From NCBI GenBank assembly GCA_013141065.1, contig JABFRR010000008.1:439464-503463 (forward strand): DNA of 64,000 nucleotides. The letters are read 5' to 3'. Positions 7,608-17,224 of the stretch are shown piece by piece. The notes beneath the pieces were generated by a model. The model ran no database searches and had not been told where the DNA came from. It worked only from the letters and a program-made list of their open reading frames with translations. Every line of letters begins with the position of its first letter. Position 1 is the stretch's first letter. Made by a program: the position numbers and the translations under genes. Source of the stretch: Bacteriovoracaceae bacterium (lineage in GTDB: Bacteria; Bdellovibrionota; Bacteriovoracia; Bacteriovoracales; Bacteriovoracaceae).

Positions 7608-9689
7608 TTACTTCGCCCAAGGTTCAAAAGCAGTTCTCAATCCTTTCATGTGTGGCTTAAGTTCCGGCATGTGTTTAGCGATAATTTGGTGTAAAAAACC
7701 TTCTCGGTCGATGTATTCCAATCCCGACTTAGTATAAGTTTCTTCATTATAATTATCAGTAAAGAATCTATCCGCCATTAATCTTCTTGAAGCCATTAGA
7801 ATAAAAATTTGAAATTGCGTTTCACCAAAACCAAAATTATGTGGACGAACTTCTTCACCAAGTGTTCCTACCAAAAGATCGATCATTTCAACATTGTCAT
7901 TTCCATTGTCGTCTTTACCGTAAACACGGTTAAATTTTTCAATAATTTTTAGTTGTCTTACATCTAATGGTTTTTTATTAGAAAAGAAATCTTTGTAAGA
8001 AGAAATAGGCTTAAGACCAATTGCTCTTCTAAATTGATTATAACGAGGAACACCTCTTTCTCTATCTCTAATTATGTCAACCATCCCTAAGTCCATTTTT
8101 CCGTGGCCAGGAATAGTAAGTTCTTGCATGAATTTTGGAAAGTTATTAAGTACTAGTTGACCAGGAAGTTGAACACCAAAAGAATAATAAAGATCTTTTA
8201 AGTCATTACTCGCCATAATTGGATAACTTTTTTCGTTTCTGGTATCAGCAAAGTTAACTGCATTAACTTCATTTTTATTAGACATTGTTCTAAATTCTAA
8301 TTTTTCTGGTAATAGAGAGTGGAGTCTATAAACAGAAGTGAATTCTTCTGTAATGCTAAATGGAACACCATGGTTATCCATTTTATCACCAACAATTCCA
8401 CCTACCGCATAACCTGATTTTGTTCCAGGAAACCAGTCTGTTTTGTTAAAGAGAGGAAGTTTTTTAAGATACTTTGACCAAGTTTGTGGATTAGCAGCAC
8501 CATACCAGTTAATAAACATACCTTTTCTTAAAGTATCATTAGGAAGAATTGCAGGAGTCCATTCAATAGTATGAATTTTTGCCAAGATAGCAGAATTTAT
8601 TAAGCGAGATAATTGAAAAATATGTTCATCAAGCTCTTTCTCAGTAAAGTATTTTACGTCTTTCTCATTTGTAAAAATCCATTTACCTGATTTCTGATCA
8701 AATTTTGCATTTTTTTTCATCAACATATCTGCAATCGAATTGTGCTCTTTCACAAATAATGTGTGCAGCATACTGAGGCCGACCCACCAATTATCTTTAA
8801 ATCCTGTAGCTTCATAACCTTGATTTTGCTTATTCATAGCTACGTTCAAGAGACTGTTTTTCGGTAGTATTTCTCTTCCGTTAACAATTGCAGTTGTCAT
8901 TTTTCCCTTAGAAAAAGATCTAAGTGAATTTGACTCTGCTTTACTACTACCATAAATTTGAGATCCATCCCACCAGTGTGTAACATCATTAGAAGTTACT
9001 TTTCCAAAATCATTTTTAAACGAATCTGAATCAGTGTTATTTTCCTTTGTTCTTTCAATTAAAATATCAGGTTTACCATCGACAGGGACACGGTGTGGAT
9101 TTTTCTCTTCATTTTTACCATGAGTCAACCAGTCATGATTCATAAATTGAATCCAGACTGCAGCAAGCATGTTTAAAAAAGGCACAGGCTTAAAGTCACC
9201 TCTTGTAAAAAACTCTTGAGAAATTAAAGCAGGATTTGGTGTCATTAAATTTTCTGCAGCATTTTGATCAATATATTCAGGGCCAATGTTGCGACCAAAA
9301 GCTACCCCTGCAGCACCGACATGAGGATTTTTTAAATCGTTACAAGTTCCATCTTCACTTCTGAAGTTGGTGTTAACCTTTGAGCAATCGACAGATTGAT
9401 AGCCCTTGTAGTTTACATGGGGATCATGAAGATTATTCTCTAATAAGTTTTCTCGAATATGTTTTAAAACAAGTATTCCACCAACAGTGCCTTTTTCAGA
9501 CCAGGTTGTCCAAGCTGTATCACCATCAATGTTTTCTGAACTCGGGACACGTTTGTCAAAAGTTGAGACTGGCTTGTTGGTTCCTGGAATTTTAGGCATT
9601 GTACTTGTGACATTAACAGGTGTTTGTGCACAGGATGAAATTGTCAAACTGAGAACAACCAAGGCGGCGGGCAAGATCCTTTTATTCAT
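7608..9689 (-). CDS. animal-type haem peroxidase, lipoprotein-anchored
   Basis: This 693-residue protein has a lipoprotein signal (LVVLSLTISSCAQTP). Motifs of the animal haem-peroxidase (myeloperoxidase/cyclooxygenase-like) family follow: a distal-histidine region FMNHDWLTHG, WWDGSQIYGSS, and a proximal-side helix SMLHTLFVKEHNSIADML. Such enzymes use H2O2 to oxidise halides or organic substrates. The signal places it outside the cytoplasm on a membrane. An AGGAG ribosome-binding site precedes the ATG. It is first in a two-gene unit with another lipoprotein. A catalase-like gene lies divergently upstream, which suggests peroxide chemistry at the envelope. Confidence 0.8.
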   Translation of the reverse strand: MNKRILPAALVVLSLTISSCAQTPVNVTSTMPKIPGTNKPVSTFDKRVPSSENIDGDTAWTTWSEKGTVGGILVLKHIRENLLENNLHDPHVNYKGYQSVDCSKVNTNFRSEDGTCNDLKNPHVGAAGVAFGRNIGPEYIDQNAAENLMTPNPALISQEFFTRGDFKPVPFLNMLAAVWIQFMNHDWLTHGKNEEKNPHRVPVDGKPDILIERTKENNTDSDSFKNDFGKVTSNDVTHWWDGSQIYGSSKAESNSLRSFSKGKMTTAIVNGREILPKNSLLNVAMNKQNQGYEATGFKDNWWVGLSMLHTLFVKEHNSIADMLMKKNAKFDQKSGKWIFTNEKDVKYFTEKELDEHIFQLSRLINSAILAKIHTIEWTPAILPNDTLRKGMFINWYGAANPQTWSKYLKKLPLFNKTDWFPGTKSGYAVGGIVGDKMDNHGVPFSITEEFTSVYRLHSLLPEKLEFRTMSNKNEVNAVNFADTRNEKSYPIMASNDLKDLYYSFGVQLPGQLVLNNFPKFMQELTIPGHGKMDLGMVDIIRDRERGVPRYNQFRRAIGLKPISSYKDFFSNKKPLDVRQLKIIEKFNRVYGKDDNGNDNVEMIDLLVGTLGEEVRPHNFGFGETQFQIFILMASRRLMADRFFTDNYNEETYTKSGLEYIDREGFLHQIIAKHMPELKPHMKGLRTAFEPWAK

Positions 9690-9992
9690 GTAAACTCCTT
9701 TTACATTAACGAGATAATTGAATACTAAAACTTCTAAATTTTTTTAAAGTTAACTAATCTACTAAAGTAATCTGCTAAATCTTAATTCTAGATAGTATAC
9801 ATTGTTTTTGTTTTGCAGTTAGGAATATTTTGGAATGATTAACAATAATATTCCTAAATTAAGAAATCCTTTAGTTTTGAAAAATAAATCAGATTGATCT
9901 TTGAAAGAATTATTAACCGAGTATAATTTAGTCAAATTTGAGTTTTAAATTAAAGAAGTAATTTAGTACGTTATGTACCCTTGGGAGTTAAT
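9690..9992. other. intergenic region between divergent genes
   Basis: About 300 bp of AT-rich DNA separates the peroxidase start (-) from the next gene (+). It must carry promoters for both directions. I see no open frame, no long inverted repeat and no RNA gene. Confidence 0.5.
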
Positions 9993-10973
9993 GTGAAAAA
10001 AGTTTTTTGGACGGTTGGGATTTTGGGCTTGAGTGCCTTTACTTTTTTTGCACTAGATACGGATGTTGAAAATGTAAGAATTCCAGCGTCTGTACCTACA
10101 AATTATGAGTCGCTTAAGGGTTGTGAGAAACAAGACATTCTCTGGGAAAAAGCAGTGGGATCAATTCATAAAGAATTACCAGACTATAAGAAGATGGGAC
10201 TTCCACAATTAATTGGAATGGGCATGCAAGAAATCGAAATCAAAGGTAACTTGTATTCAGATTTTTCACCAGCAGGTTGGAAAAAATATTTACATCGTAG
10301 AGGAGCACTGGCCAAGGTAAAAATAGTTCCAGTCGAACATAGTTATACCGGGGTATTTCAAGGGGCAGAATGTGCAATTCTTCGCCTTTCACTCACTTAT
10401 AAAACAGCTGGTAATAAACCAGTAGCACCAGGTCTTGCTTTAAAGGTGCTTAGAGATGGAACTTATAGTGCAAACATTTCAGCACTTGTGTCACTTGAAG
10501 GACAAGAGAAAAACTTTAACTTCTTTAGGCACCCTATGTCGAACATCGTGCCAATAAGCTCAAAATTAGGACAGAAGCTTGTACATGGAATTTTTAGTAC
10601 GGTCTCAAACTTCCCAGAAGAATTAATTCTGGAAGATATGGCAGAAATAAATGCCCAAGGTGAAAAAACCGCAAGTGCACTTTCACCTCGACAAATATTT
10701 TTTGTTCCTGGTAAATCAGTCGCAACATTTTCTTCAGATGAGCATGACGTGAGAGAAGATTTTTTAAAAATTCCAGAGGGTACCGTCATCTACCAAATTT
10801 TTGCTCTTACTCAAAAGTATAAAGATTTTGATTATTCAAATTACAATTCAGAAAGTGCAGATGAGTTTTTAAAAGAATCAGAGCATATTGCGGACATTGT
10901 TACGACTTCTGAATTTACTACATCAGAGTTTGGGGATGATGGAATTTTTTTCCGGCACCAAATAAGGCCTTAA
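9993..10973 (+). CDS. membrane-anchored protein with catalase-like features
   Basis: This protein of about 326 residues has an N-terminal membrane anchor or signal (VFWTVGILGLSAFTFFAL). The segment RGALAKVKIVPVEHSYTG…AILRLSL…APGLALKVLRDG resembles the haem-binding barrel of catalase-related proteins, but the classical catalytic His motif is not obvious. The GTG at 9993 is chosen because GGGAG lies 8 nt upstream. Together with the divergent haem-peroxidase gene it suggests peroxide metabolism at the envelope. The family call is tentative. Confidence 0.45.
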   Translation: MKKVFWTVGILGLSAFTFFALDTDVENVRIPASVPTNYESLKGCEKQDILWEKAVGSIHKELPDYKKMGLPQLIGMGMQEIEIKGNLYSDFSPAGWKKYLHRRGALAKVKIVPVEHSYTGVFQGAECAILRLSLTYKTAGNKPVAPGLALKVLRDGTYSANISALVSLEGQEKNFNFFRHPMSNIVPISSKLGQKLVHGIFSTVSNFPEELILEDMAEINAQGEKTASALSPRQIFFVPGKSVATFSSDEHDVREDFLKIPEGTVIYQIFALTQKYKDFDYSNYNSESADEFLKESEHIADIVTTSEFTTSEFGDDGIFFRHQIRP

Positions 10974-10977
10974 TAAA

Positions 10978-12045
10978 TTAATCAGCTTTTTTAAATGACT
11001 TTAAAGTGTCAATTATAATTTGAGTGATGATTATCATCCATGGAAAAACAATTAGTGAAATTGCAACAAAGGCAATTGGAATAATCAGTCCACCGTATGC
11101 AGAAAATGATTTGTCTATGACGTTATATTTTGTAACAAAAAATGAGACTATCACACTAAAAATAAACCCAATAAAATTAGCTAAAGCGAAGTTGTTTTCT
11201 TTTTGACGTCGGCGCCTTATTAGATAAAAAGTAAAAACAGGTAAGATTAAATATAATATAAAGCCTAAGTAATAAATTAAAAACAGGTAAGTGTTTTTCT
11301 TCTGTAGTTCATCATCTGAATTTGAAGTTTTAATAGGATTAATTGTTCGATTCAGTACGGGCTGTGAGTCGGTTTTTACCTTGACCAAATCTTTTTGCCT
11401 AGAAGTCTCTTGAGCATTTAATAGTCTTTTATGGAAAACCATTTTTTCTTCAGCTTTTTTCTTAAAAGACTCGAGTTCTTCAGAAGTTAATACCTCTCGA
11501 AGAATAGAGAAGTTTATATTGTTTCCAGGAATACCAATTGCGGGTGAATTATTCAATTCTAGATTACTAAGTATAAAAGATTTATATTCTTTATAGGCAA
11601 AATCTACATTTCCTGTAACGAGCTTACTCCAGGCCAGTAGATGTCTTAATAAAAATATGTTCTTATTTTCACTAGCTAATAATTCAAGTTTTGGAATTAA
11701 GTTCGTTAATATATTTAATTGAGATGGTTCAATATCTATAGGGTCAATAACACCTAAGCTAGAAAATTTATATAAAAGTCTATGGTCACTAAAAAGATGG
11801 AGAATCGTTTCTAGGTACAAATGTTTTGTTAGAGATTCCTCATGTACTTTAAACTCTTCTTTTAAAAGAACATCATTTAGAAAATTTGCAAGAAAACTTG
11901 CAAGCTCGATATTTTTAGTAGGTTGCTTTTGCTCTTGCATTTTAACTAAGGCCAACTTCGGTTTGAAGTTAGTCATCTGCACAGGTGGGCTTGCAAAAGA
12001 ACTCATTGATAGAGCTAGGATAAAAATGGCTAAAAATTTCATCAT
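10978..12045 (-). CDS. exported membrane protein of unknown function
   Basis: The start used gives MMKFLAIFILALSMSSFAS, a good signal peptide, with AGGAT upstream; a longer frame reaches 12123 but lacks such signals. The next ~240 residues are soluble and helical. The C-terminus has three membrane segments (about residues 265-283, 298-318 and 328-350) with an RRRRQKE loop after the first. No family is recognised. The layout (large extracytoplasmic part plus C-terminal membrane hairpins) suggests an envelope sensor or scaffold, which is inference only. Confidence 0.5.
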   Translation of the reverse strand: MMKFLAIFILALSMSSFASPPVQMTNFKPKLALVKMQEQKQPTKNIELASFLANFLNDVLLKEEFKVHEESLTKHLYLETILHLFSDHRLLYKFSSLGVIDPIDIEPSQLNILTNLIPKLELLASENKNIFLLRHLLAWSKLVTGNVDFAYKEYKSFILSNLELNNSPAIGIPGNNINFSILREVLTSEELESFKKKAEEKMVFHKRLLNAQETSRQKDLVKVKTDSQPVLNRTINPIKTSNSDDELQKKNTYLFLIYYLGFILYLILPVFTFYLIRRRRQKENNFALANFIGFIFSVIVSFFVTKYNVIDKSFSAYGGLIIPIAFVAISLIVFPWMIIITQIIIDTLKSFKKAD

Positions 12046-12244
12046 GACGATAATCCTTAGTTTATTATAATAACTAGTTGGTTTCATGCAAGCGAAGAAT
12101 ACTCTATTGAAGAAATCAGGCACTTGACTTGAAGTGAAAGCTTCTATTGTATAGTTGAAATCTATCGTGGCATACAGCTAATCAATTTAACCAATTCTTC
12201 AAAATAGCAGATAATGAATTCATAGTAATACTTATGGAGGTTTT

Positions 12245-12448
12245 ATGATTTATAAGAAAAATTTATTGAATGTTGTCGCTTTGACAGTTCTTTTTTCAGT
12301 TTTGCCTTTAAGTGCAGCGGAGGTTGATGGTTCAATGTGTGAAAAAATTTATTCACAAACATCACAAAACAAAGTTGAAGAAATTAAGATTGCCAATGGA
12401 GTTCTGAGTGTTCTAAAAAAGGAAAAAATAGAAGTTCAGGATAGATAA
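12245..12448 (+). CDS. small secreted protein
   Basis: This 67-residue protein has a signal peptide (LLNVVALTVLFSVLPLSAAE) and a short mature part of about 40 residues with one Cys. TGGAGG precedes the ATG at good spacing. It is 39 bp upstream of the SDR gene on the same strand. No family is recognised. Confidence 0.5.
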   Translation: MIYKKNLLNVVALTVLFSVLPLSAAEVDGSMCEKIYSQTSQNKVEEIKIANGVLSVLKKEKIEVQDR

Positions 12449-12487
12449 TAATTAAGCATTAAAAAATGCACCTACACGAGTCAATTT

Positions 12488-13243
12488 ATGAATAAAAAAA
12501 TTACAAATTGGAAAAATAAAAAAGTATGGCTCGTGGGTGCGAGTGATGGAATCGGCGCGGCCCTTGCTAAAAAATTCCTGTCAGAAGGTGTCGATCTATA
12601 TGTAAGTTCCAGAAGAAAAGAAAAATTGTTGGATGTTGTAAAAGGCTACAGCAATGCTACGGTTCTAGCTTTTGATGTAACTGATTTATCAGCAGCTGAA
12701 GAGGCAATTAAACAAATTCCCGAATTAGATTTAGTTATTTTTATGGCGGCTGATTATTCGCCAATGAAGTCAGATAACTTAGATGCGAAAAGAGCGGGGC
12801 AAATTGTCGATGTAAATTTAAAAGGTGCGATAAATATTTCGAGTGTGGCAATCGAAAAATTTCTTAAACAAAAAAGAGGTCATCTTTCTTTAGTCGCAAG
12901 TGTTGCAGGTTTTGTAGGCTTACCGGAATCCTCTGTTTATGGAGCTACCAAGGCTGCTTTAATTAATTTTGGTGAAAGTCTCGCACATGACCTTAAGCCT
13001 TTAGGACTTGATATCTCGATTGTTAATCCAGGTTTTGTAAAAACGCGATTAACTGAAAAAAATGAATTTGATATGCCATTTATTATGACGGCTGAAGAAG
13101 CCGCACTTGAGATTTTTAAAGGTTATGGAACTGGCAAGTTTGCGATTACATTTCCATTTATATTTTCATTGTTTTTTAGAACGATAAGGGTACTTCCCTA
13201 CTGCTTGCACTTTAAGATGATGAAAGCACTTGTTAAAACTTAA
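12488..13243 (+). CDS. short-chain dehydrogenase/reductase
   Basis: This 251-residue classical SDR shows the nucleotide-binding motif VGASDGIG near residues 16-23, DVTD around residue 60, the catalytic Ser in LVASVAG, and YGATK (Tyr-x-x-x-Lys). It ends with PGFVKTRLT. A C-terminal hydrophobic segment (FPFIFSLFFRTIRVLPYCL) suggests membrane association, as in the DltE-like/YqjQ-type group. It is an NAD(P)-dependent oxidoreductase with unknown substrate. Confidence 0.8.
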   Translation: MNKKITNWKNKKVWLVGASDGIGAALAKKFLSEGVDLYVSSRRKEKLLDVVKGYSNATVLAFDVTDLSAAEEAIKQIPELDLVIFMAADYSPMKSDNLDAKRAGQIVDVNLKGAINISSVAIEKFLKQKRGHLSLVASVAGFVGLPESSVYGATKAALINFGESLAHDLKPLGLDISIVNPGFVKTRLTEKNEFDMPFIMTAEEAALEIFKGYGTGKFAITFPFIFSLFFRTIRVLPYCLHFKMMKALVKT

Positions 13244-13248
13244 AAGAA

Positions 13249-13422
13249 TTAGCCAGCATCAACTTCAATATTAAAGACTTCTTCTTCATCGTTCCACTCA
13301 GCAATGATATGTAGAGGATGACAACAAACTTCACAATCTACAATGAAATCTTGTTTCTCACCTTCTTCAACATAAATTTCAAGAGGAATAGTTTCAAAGC
13401 AAAAATGACATTTTATTTCCAT
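13249..13422 (-). CDS. CPXCG-type cysteine-rich small protein
   Basis: This is a 57-codon minus-strand gene. The product begins MEIKCHFCFETIPLEIYVEE and contains a second pair in VDCEVCCHPL, followed by an acidic tail. The pattern CxxC…CxxCC and the size fit the family of CPXCG-motif cysteine-rich proteins, small predicted zinc-binding proteins common in gammaproteobacteria and Bdellovibrio relatives. It ends 6 bp after the convergent SDR stop. No strong ribosome-binding site is seen. Confidence 0.65.
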   Translation of the reverse strand: MEIKCHFCFETIPLEIYVEEGEKQDFIVDCEVCCHPLHIIAEWNDEEEVFNIEVDAG

Positions 13423-13451
13423 AGATGGATCTTAGTCGTAAAAAAGGTCAA

Positions 13452-13495
13452 AAAAAAGGGCCATCTTAGATTTCTCCTTGATGACCCTCTTTTAA
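13452..13495 (-). terminator. intrinsic terminator after the RRM gene
   Basis: AGGGCCATC and GATGACCCT form an imperfect stem flanked by A and T runs, just downstream of the minus-strand RRM gene. Confidence 0.65.
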
Positions 13496-13513
13496 TTTTG
13501 TTTGGTTAAACAA

Positions 13514-13837
13514 TTAGTAACGGTTTCTTCCGCCACCGCCGCCGCCACCAAATCCACCGCTGCGAGGTCCGCCACGGTTATCATTTGGAGTCATTGGCTT
13601 AGCTTCGCTAACAGTCATTGGACGACCGTCAAACTCAGATCCATTGAATTTACTGATAGCATCTTCTGCTTCTTCATCAGTAGACATTTCGATAAATCCG
13701 AAACCTTTTGATCTTCCAGTTTCACGATCCGTGATAACTTTTGAAGAGTCTACAGTTCCGCATTCTTCGAATTTTTCTCTAAGAATTTGGTCGTTTGCTG
13801 AGTACGGAAGATTTCCGACATAAAGTTTTCTACCCAT
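13514..13837 (-). CDS. RRM-domain RNA-binding protein, glycine-rich tail
   Basis: This 107-residue protein has a single RNA-recognition motif with RNP2 (KLYVGNLPYS) at the N-terminus and RNP1 (SKGFGFIEM) near residue 45, then a Gly/Arg-rich tail (GGFGGGGGGGRNRY). This is the bacterial glycine-rich RNA-binding protein layout, often cold-induced. The ATG at 13837 follows a perfect AAGGAGG. A long untranslated leader is possible upstream (13838-14028). The RNA helicase gene lies just upstream on the same strand, which suits joint action on structured RNA. Confidence 0.9.
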   Translation of the reverse strand: MGRKLYVGNLPYSANDQILREKFEECGTVDSSKVITDRETGRSKGFGFIEMSTDEEAEDAISKFNGSEFDGRPMTVSEAKPMTPNDNRGGPRSGGFGGGGGGGRNRY

Positions 13838-14028
13838 AATTACCTCCTTAAGGCTTTGGGGCCGCTTAAGAGGAGGGCTTATACTTTCCACTAATCTAAA
13901 GACGACTGACATTAACAATGGCACCCTAACAGAGTGCTTATTAAAATACTATCATTAAAATTAATATTTACCTAGAGGGATATTTATTGTGCGTTATCAA
14001 GTGCTTGGAGGAAAAATAAAAAGTTCGG

Positions 14029-15327
14029 CTATTTCTTCGGAGAAGTTTGTTTAGGCCGACTATTATTTCTTGGAAACCTTCTATTGTTAGATGAACGACC
14101 GCCTCTCAGCGTGTTTTCACCATCTATAATGGCCTTTGCTCTACTTGAAGATATTAGCCTAGCGTCAACAACTTTTTGTGAATGAAATGGATGAGATTCA
14201 ATCACTGGAATAGACTTACCAATTAACTTTTCTATGTCTTTCAAAAAAGGCTTTTCGTCTGCGTCACAAAACGAGATGGCAATTCCACTGGCCCCTGCTC
14301 TTGCAGTTCTCCCGATTCGGTGAACATAACTTTCGCTTTCATTGGGAAGATCGTAGTTAATAACGTGGGTAATATCATCAATATCAATTCCTCGTGCAGC
14401 AATGTCGGTCGCTATGAGTACACGAATTTTTCCTGCCTTAAAATTTTCAAGAGCCTTTTGTCTTGCTGACTGCGACTTATTTCCATGTATCGCTTCAGCG
14501 ATAATTTCAAATTTTGCTAGGAATTCAACGATTTTATTAGCACCATGTTTCGTTCGAGAAAAGACGATAACTCGACTAAGTTTTTTGTCTTCAAGAATAT
14601 ATTTTAAAAGTGGTCGTTTATTTTCGCGATCAACAAACATAACATTTTGAGCAATGAGTTCTGCAGTAGAAGAAACTGGTGTGACTTCAATTCTCACCGG
14701 ATTGACTAATATTGATTGAGCGAGTTTTTCAATTACTGGTGGCATTGTCGCCGAGAAAAATAGATTATGACGCTTTTTAGGAAGGAGTTTTAAAATTTTA
14801 TTAATGTCATGGACAAAGCCCATGTCGAGCATGCGGTCTGCTTCATCAAGAACAAAAACTTCAAGCTGAGAAAGTTTAACAAAGCCTTGTTCAATTAAAT
14901 CTAAGAGTCGTCCAGGGGTTGCAACGAGAACGTCCACACCTTGAGACAATGCTTTTACCTGAGGAGATTGCCCGACTCCGCCAAAAATGACAGCATATTT
15001 TAATTTTAAATTTTTTCCATAAATTTCAAAACTTTGATGAACTTGAATCGCTAATTCTCGCGTAGGTGTGAGAACTAAAACACGTGCATGACGAGGTGTT
15101 GTTTTTTGGTCTGCCAAAACCAAACGATGGAGAATAGGTAATGCAAATGCTGCAGTTTTACCTGTACCCGTCTGTGCACAGCCCAAGAGGTCTCTCCCTT
15201 CAAGAAGTAAAGGTATTGCCTCGGCCTGTATGGGCGTAGGTTTAGTATAACCCGTTTCGCTGAGTGCGATCTTCAATGGTTCAATTAAATTAAGTTCTGC
15301 AAATGTTTTTGGTAAATTAGGCTTCAT
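14029..15327 (-). CDS. rhlE: DEAD-box RNA helicase, RhlE-like
   Basis: This 432-residue protein has the full motif set: Q motif PTPIQAEAIP, motif I AQTGTGKT, Ia PTRELAIQ, Ib TPGRLLD, II DEADRMLDMGF, III SAT, V ATDIAARGIDI and VI HRIGRTARAG. A short basic C-terminal tail with SSNNRRFPRN follows, typical of RhlE. It unwinds RNA duplexes in ribosome assembly or mRNA decay and is often needed in the cold. It is encoded next to a glycine-rich RRM protein. Confidence 0.9.
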   Translation of the reverse strand: MKPNLPKTFAELNLIEPLKIALSETGYTKPTPIQAEAIPLLLEGRDLLGCAQTGTGKTAAFALPILHRLVLADQKTTPRHARVLVLTPTRELAIQVHQSFEIYGKNLKLKYAVIFGGVGQSPQVKALSQGVDVLVATPGRLLDLIEQGFVKLSQLEVFVLDEADRMLDMGFVHDINKILKLLPKKRHNLFFSATMPPVIEKLAQSILVNPVRIEVTPVSSTAELIAQNVMFVDRENKRPLLKYILEDKKLSRVIVFSRTKHGANKIVEFLAKFEIIAEAIHGNKSQSARQKALENFKAGKIRVLIATDIAARGIDIDDITHVINYDLPNESESYVHRIGRTARAGASGIAISFCDADEKPFLKDIEKLIGKSIPVIESHPFHSQKVVDARLISSSRAKAIIDGENTLRGGRSSNNRRFPRNNSRPKQTSPKK

Positions 15328-15364
15328 ATTTTTTCAACCTACATTCTTTGAAAGAAAGAAGCAA

Positions 15365-17224
15365 CTATTTATAGAAGGAATTCAAGTAGTGAGCGAGTTC
15401 TTTTTCCAGGTATTTTTTTTGGCCAGGTATTTCAATTAAGCATCTGTCGACAAACTGGCTTGCTGTTTCATTTTCACTTTTAGTCATCCCGTATTGCTTG
15501 ATTTTCTTGAGAAACTTTAAGTATCTTTTTTCGTTGGGATTTAATTTTTTAAGACCGAAAAAATAAAAGAGCATTGAAAAAATTCCAAGAAATGCTAATA
15601 GTGATGTGACAAAAATCCAGCCGACTGGAAAATTTTTAGGTGTGAGTGATCTTAAAGTTTGAAGTTGTTTTTCTCGGTCAAAGTTAATCATCGAACCACT
15701 TAAGCGCGAATTCAGGGAATCAATCCATAAAAAAGCATTATTGAGTGACTTAAAGTTAAAATTATCTTTAGATATTTTGATATTTAAAAAAGTAAAAAAT
15801 GGTTCTCGGCTATCAAAAAATTCAGAAGCGGCCATCGTTAGTCTATCTGGTACAACCAGTGTTGTAGGATCTACTCTAAGCCATCCTTTGTTTTTTAAAT
15901 AAACCTCTACCCATGCATGCCCATCAAGCTCACGAACAATAACAGAATTGTCGTAAGGATTAAATTCACCACCCAGATATCCTAATACCACTCTGGAAGG
16001 GATATTATAGATACGCGCCAAATAAGCAAATGATAATGCAAAATGGGTACAGTAGCCCTTTGATCCATTGAGAAGAAAGTCTTCAATTGATGAATAGGTC
16101 GGTGGAGTTGTACTGTATTGAAACTCTTTTTTTACAAACATTTTTTTCAGCTGAGCCAGTCTTTTTTCATCATCTTCAGGCAAAAGAGGTGTCTCGAAAA
16201 ATTGTTCTTTTATTTCTTCTATTCTTTTGGGTTTTATTTTAAGAGCTTTTCTTTCAATGAGTGGGTTAAAGTTTTGGAGTCGATCGCCATAGTTTCCTGA
16301 AACACTATAAGATAAATCACCTCGAGAAATAACTTTTAATCTAAAACTACCATCAGTATATTTATTAAATGGTAGAACTGAAGTTATTACATCAGCAGAG
16401 CCATCCAAAATGGGCATATATTCTTTCATGTTTTGAAAAACTTGAACATTGTAATTAAATTTATATTTAGATGAATTGTTTTCAATTATCTTTAGGCCGC
16501 TGTTGGCAGCACTAATAGCTTCATCTGAGATTTGCCAGAGAACAGAAGATTTCCAATAAAGGATTTCAAAAGGTAGGTTACTTTTTTCTAGACCAAAAAC
16601 CTTAAACACTTGTTCTTTTGAAAGATTGACTGGACCCAGTTGACTGAAGTCCATTTTAGAGTCACCACTAGAAATCATATACTGAAGATCATTGGCGTTT
16701 AAAAAGCCTTGGGTGAATCGAGGAAAAGTGTAAAAAAGGACAAAAGAAAAAATAATAGAAGGTGTAATGAGAATCAAAAGCCGCTTGCCACTTAATAGAC
16801 CAATATCATAGTTTCTTATTTTTAAAATGTAATAGAAATAAAAGAGCATTTTCAAAATGCCAATTGTGAAAATAAGGAAGGTTGAATTTAAAATAAAAAG
16901 TGAGCACTCTGTTAATGAAAGAATAAGAAACATGTTGAAATGATCATTTTCAGTTTCAAGCTCCCAGAATTTTAATGAAGATAAAAGCAATACAAAAGAT
17001 ACAGCACACTCTGTAACAAGAAATGGTTTAAACTGAAACTTTAAGAGTGCCATGCAGCCAAAAAGTAAAAGTATTTTTAAAAAAGTGCGAAGTGATTTAT
17101 TACTAATAAAAAAAGACAAAAGAAGTATGCCAAAAGTAGTGCCAGAAACAACAAGAGGAATTTCTTGATTTAAAATCAAAATATTTATTAAAATAATAAA
17201 TGCTGTAATCAACTTAATTATCAT
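15365..17224 (-). CDS. TgpA-like membrane transglutaminase (DUF3488/transglutaminase core)
   Basis: This 619-residue protein has about six N-terminal membrane segments, a large periplasmic part, then a transglutaminase-like core. The core shows Cys (GSKGYCTHFALSFAYLAR), His (ELDGHAWVEVYL) and Asp (GWLRVDPT). A further membrane segment (about residues 550-572) and a cytoplasmic tail follow. This is the TgpA layout. It overlaps the upstream DUF58 gene by 11 bp in a moxR-DUF58-tgpA operon, a widespread trio with poorly known physiology, thought to remodel or chaperone envelope proteins. Confidence 0.8.
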   Translation of the reverse strand: MIIKLITAFIILINILILNQEIPLVVSGTTFGILLLSFFISNKSLRTFLKILLLFGCMALLKFQFKPFLVTECAVSFVLLLSSLKFWELETENDHFNMFLILSLTECSLFILNSTFLIFTIGILKMLFYFYYILKIRNYDIGLLSGKRLLILITPSIIFSFVLFYTFPRFTQGFLNANDLQYMISSGDSKMDFSQLGPVNLSKEQVFKVFGLEKSNLPFEILYWKSSVLWQISDEAISAANSGLKIIENNSSKYKFNYNVQVFQNMKEYMPILDGSADVITSVLPFNKYTDGSFRLKVISRGDLSYSVSGNYGDRLQNFNPLIERKALKIKPKRIEEIKEQFFETPLLPEDDEKRLAQLKKMFVKKEFQYSTTPPTYSSIEDFLLNGSKGYCTHFALSFAYLARIYNIPSRVVLGYLGGEFNPYDNSVIVRELDGHAWVEVYLKNKGWLRVDPTTLVVPDRLTMAASEFFDSREPFFTFLNIKISKDNFNFKSLNNAFLWIDSLNSRLSGSMINFDREKQLQTLRSLTPKNFPVGWIFVTSLLAFLGIFSMLFYFFGLKKLNPNEKRYLKFLKKIKQYGMTKSENETASQFVDRCLIEIPGQKKYLEKELAHYLNSFYK

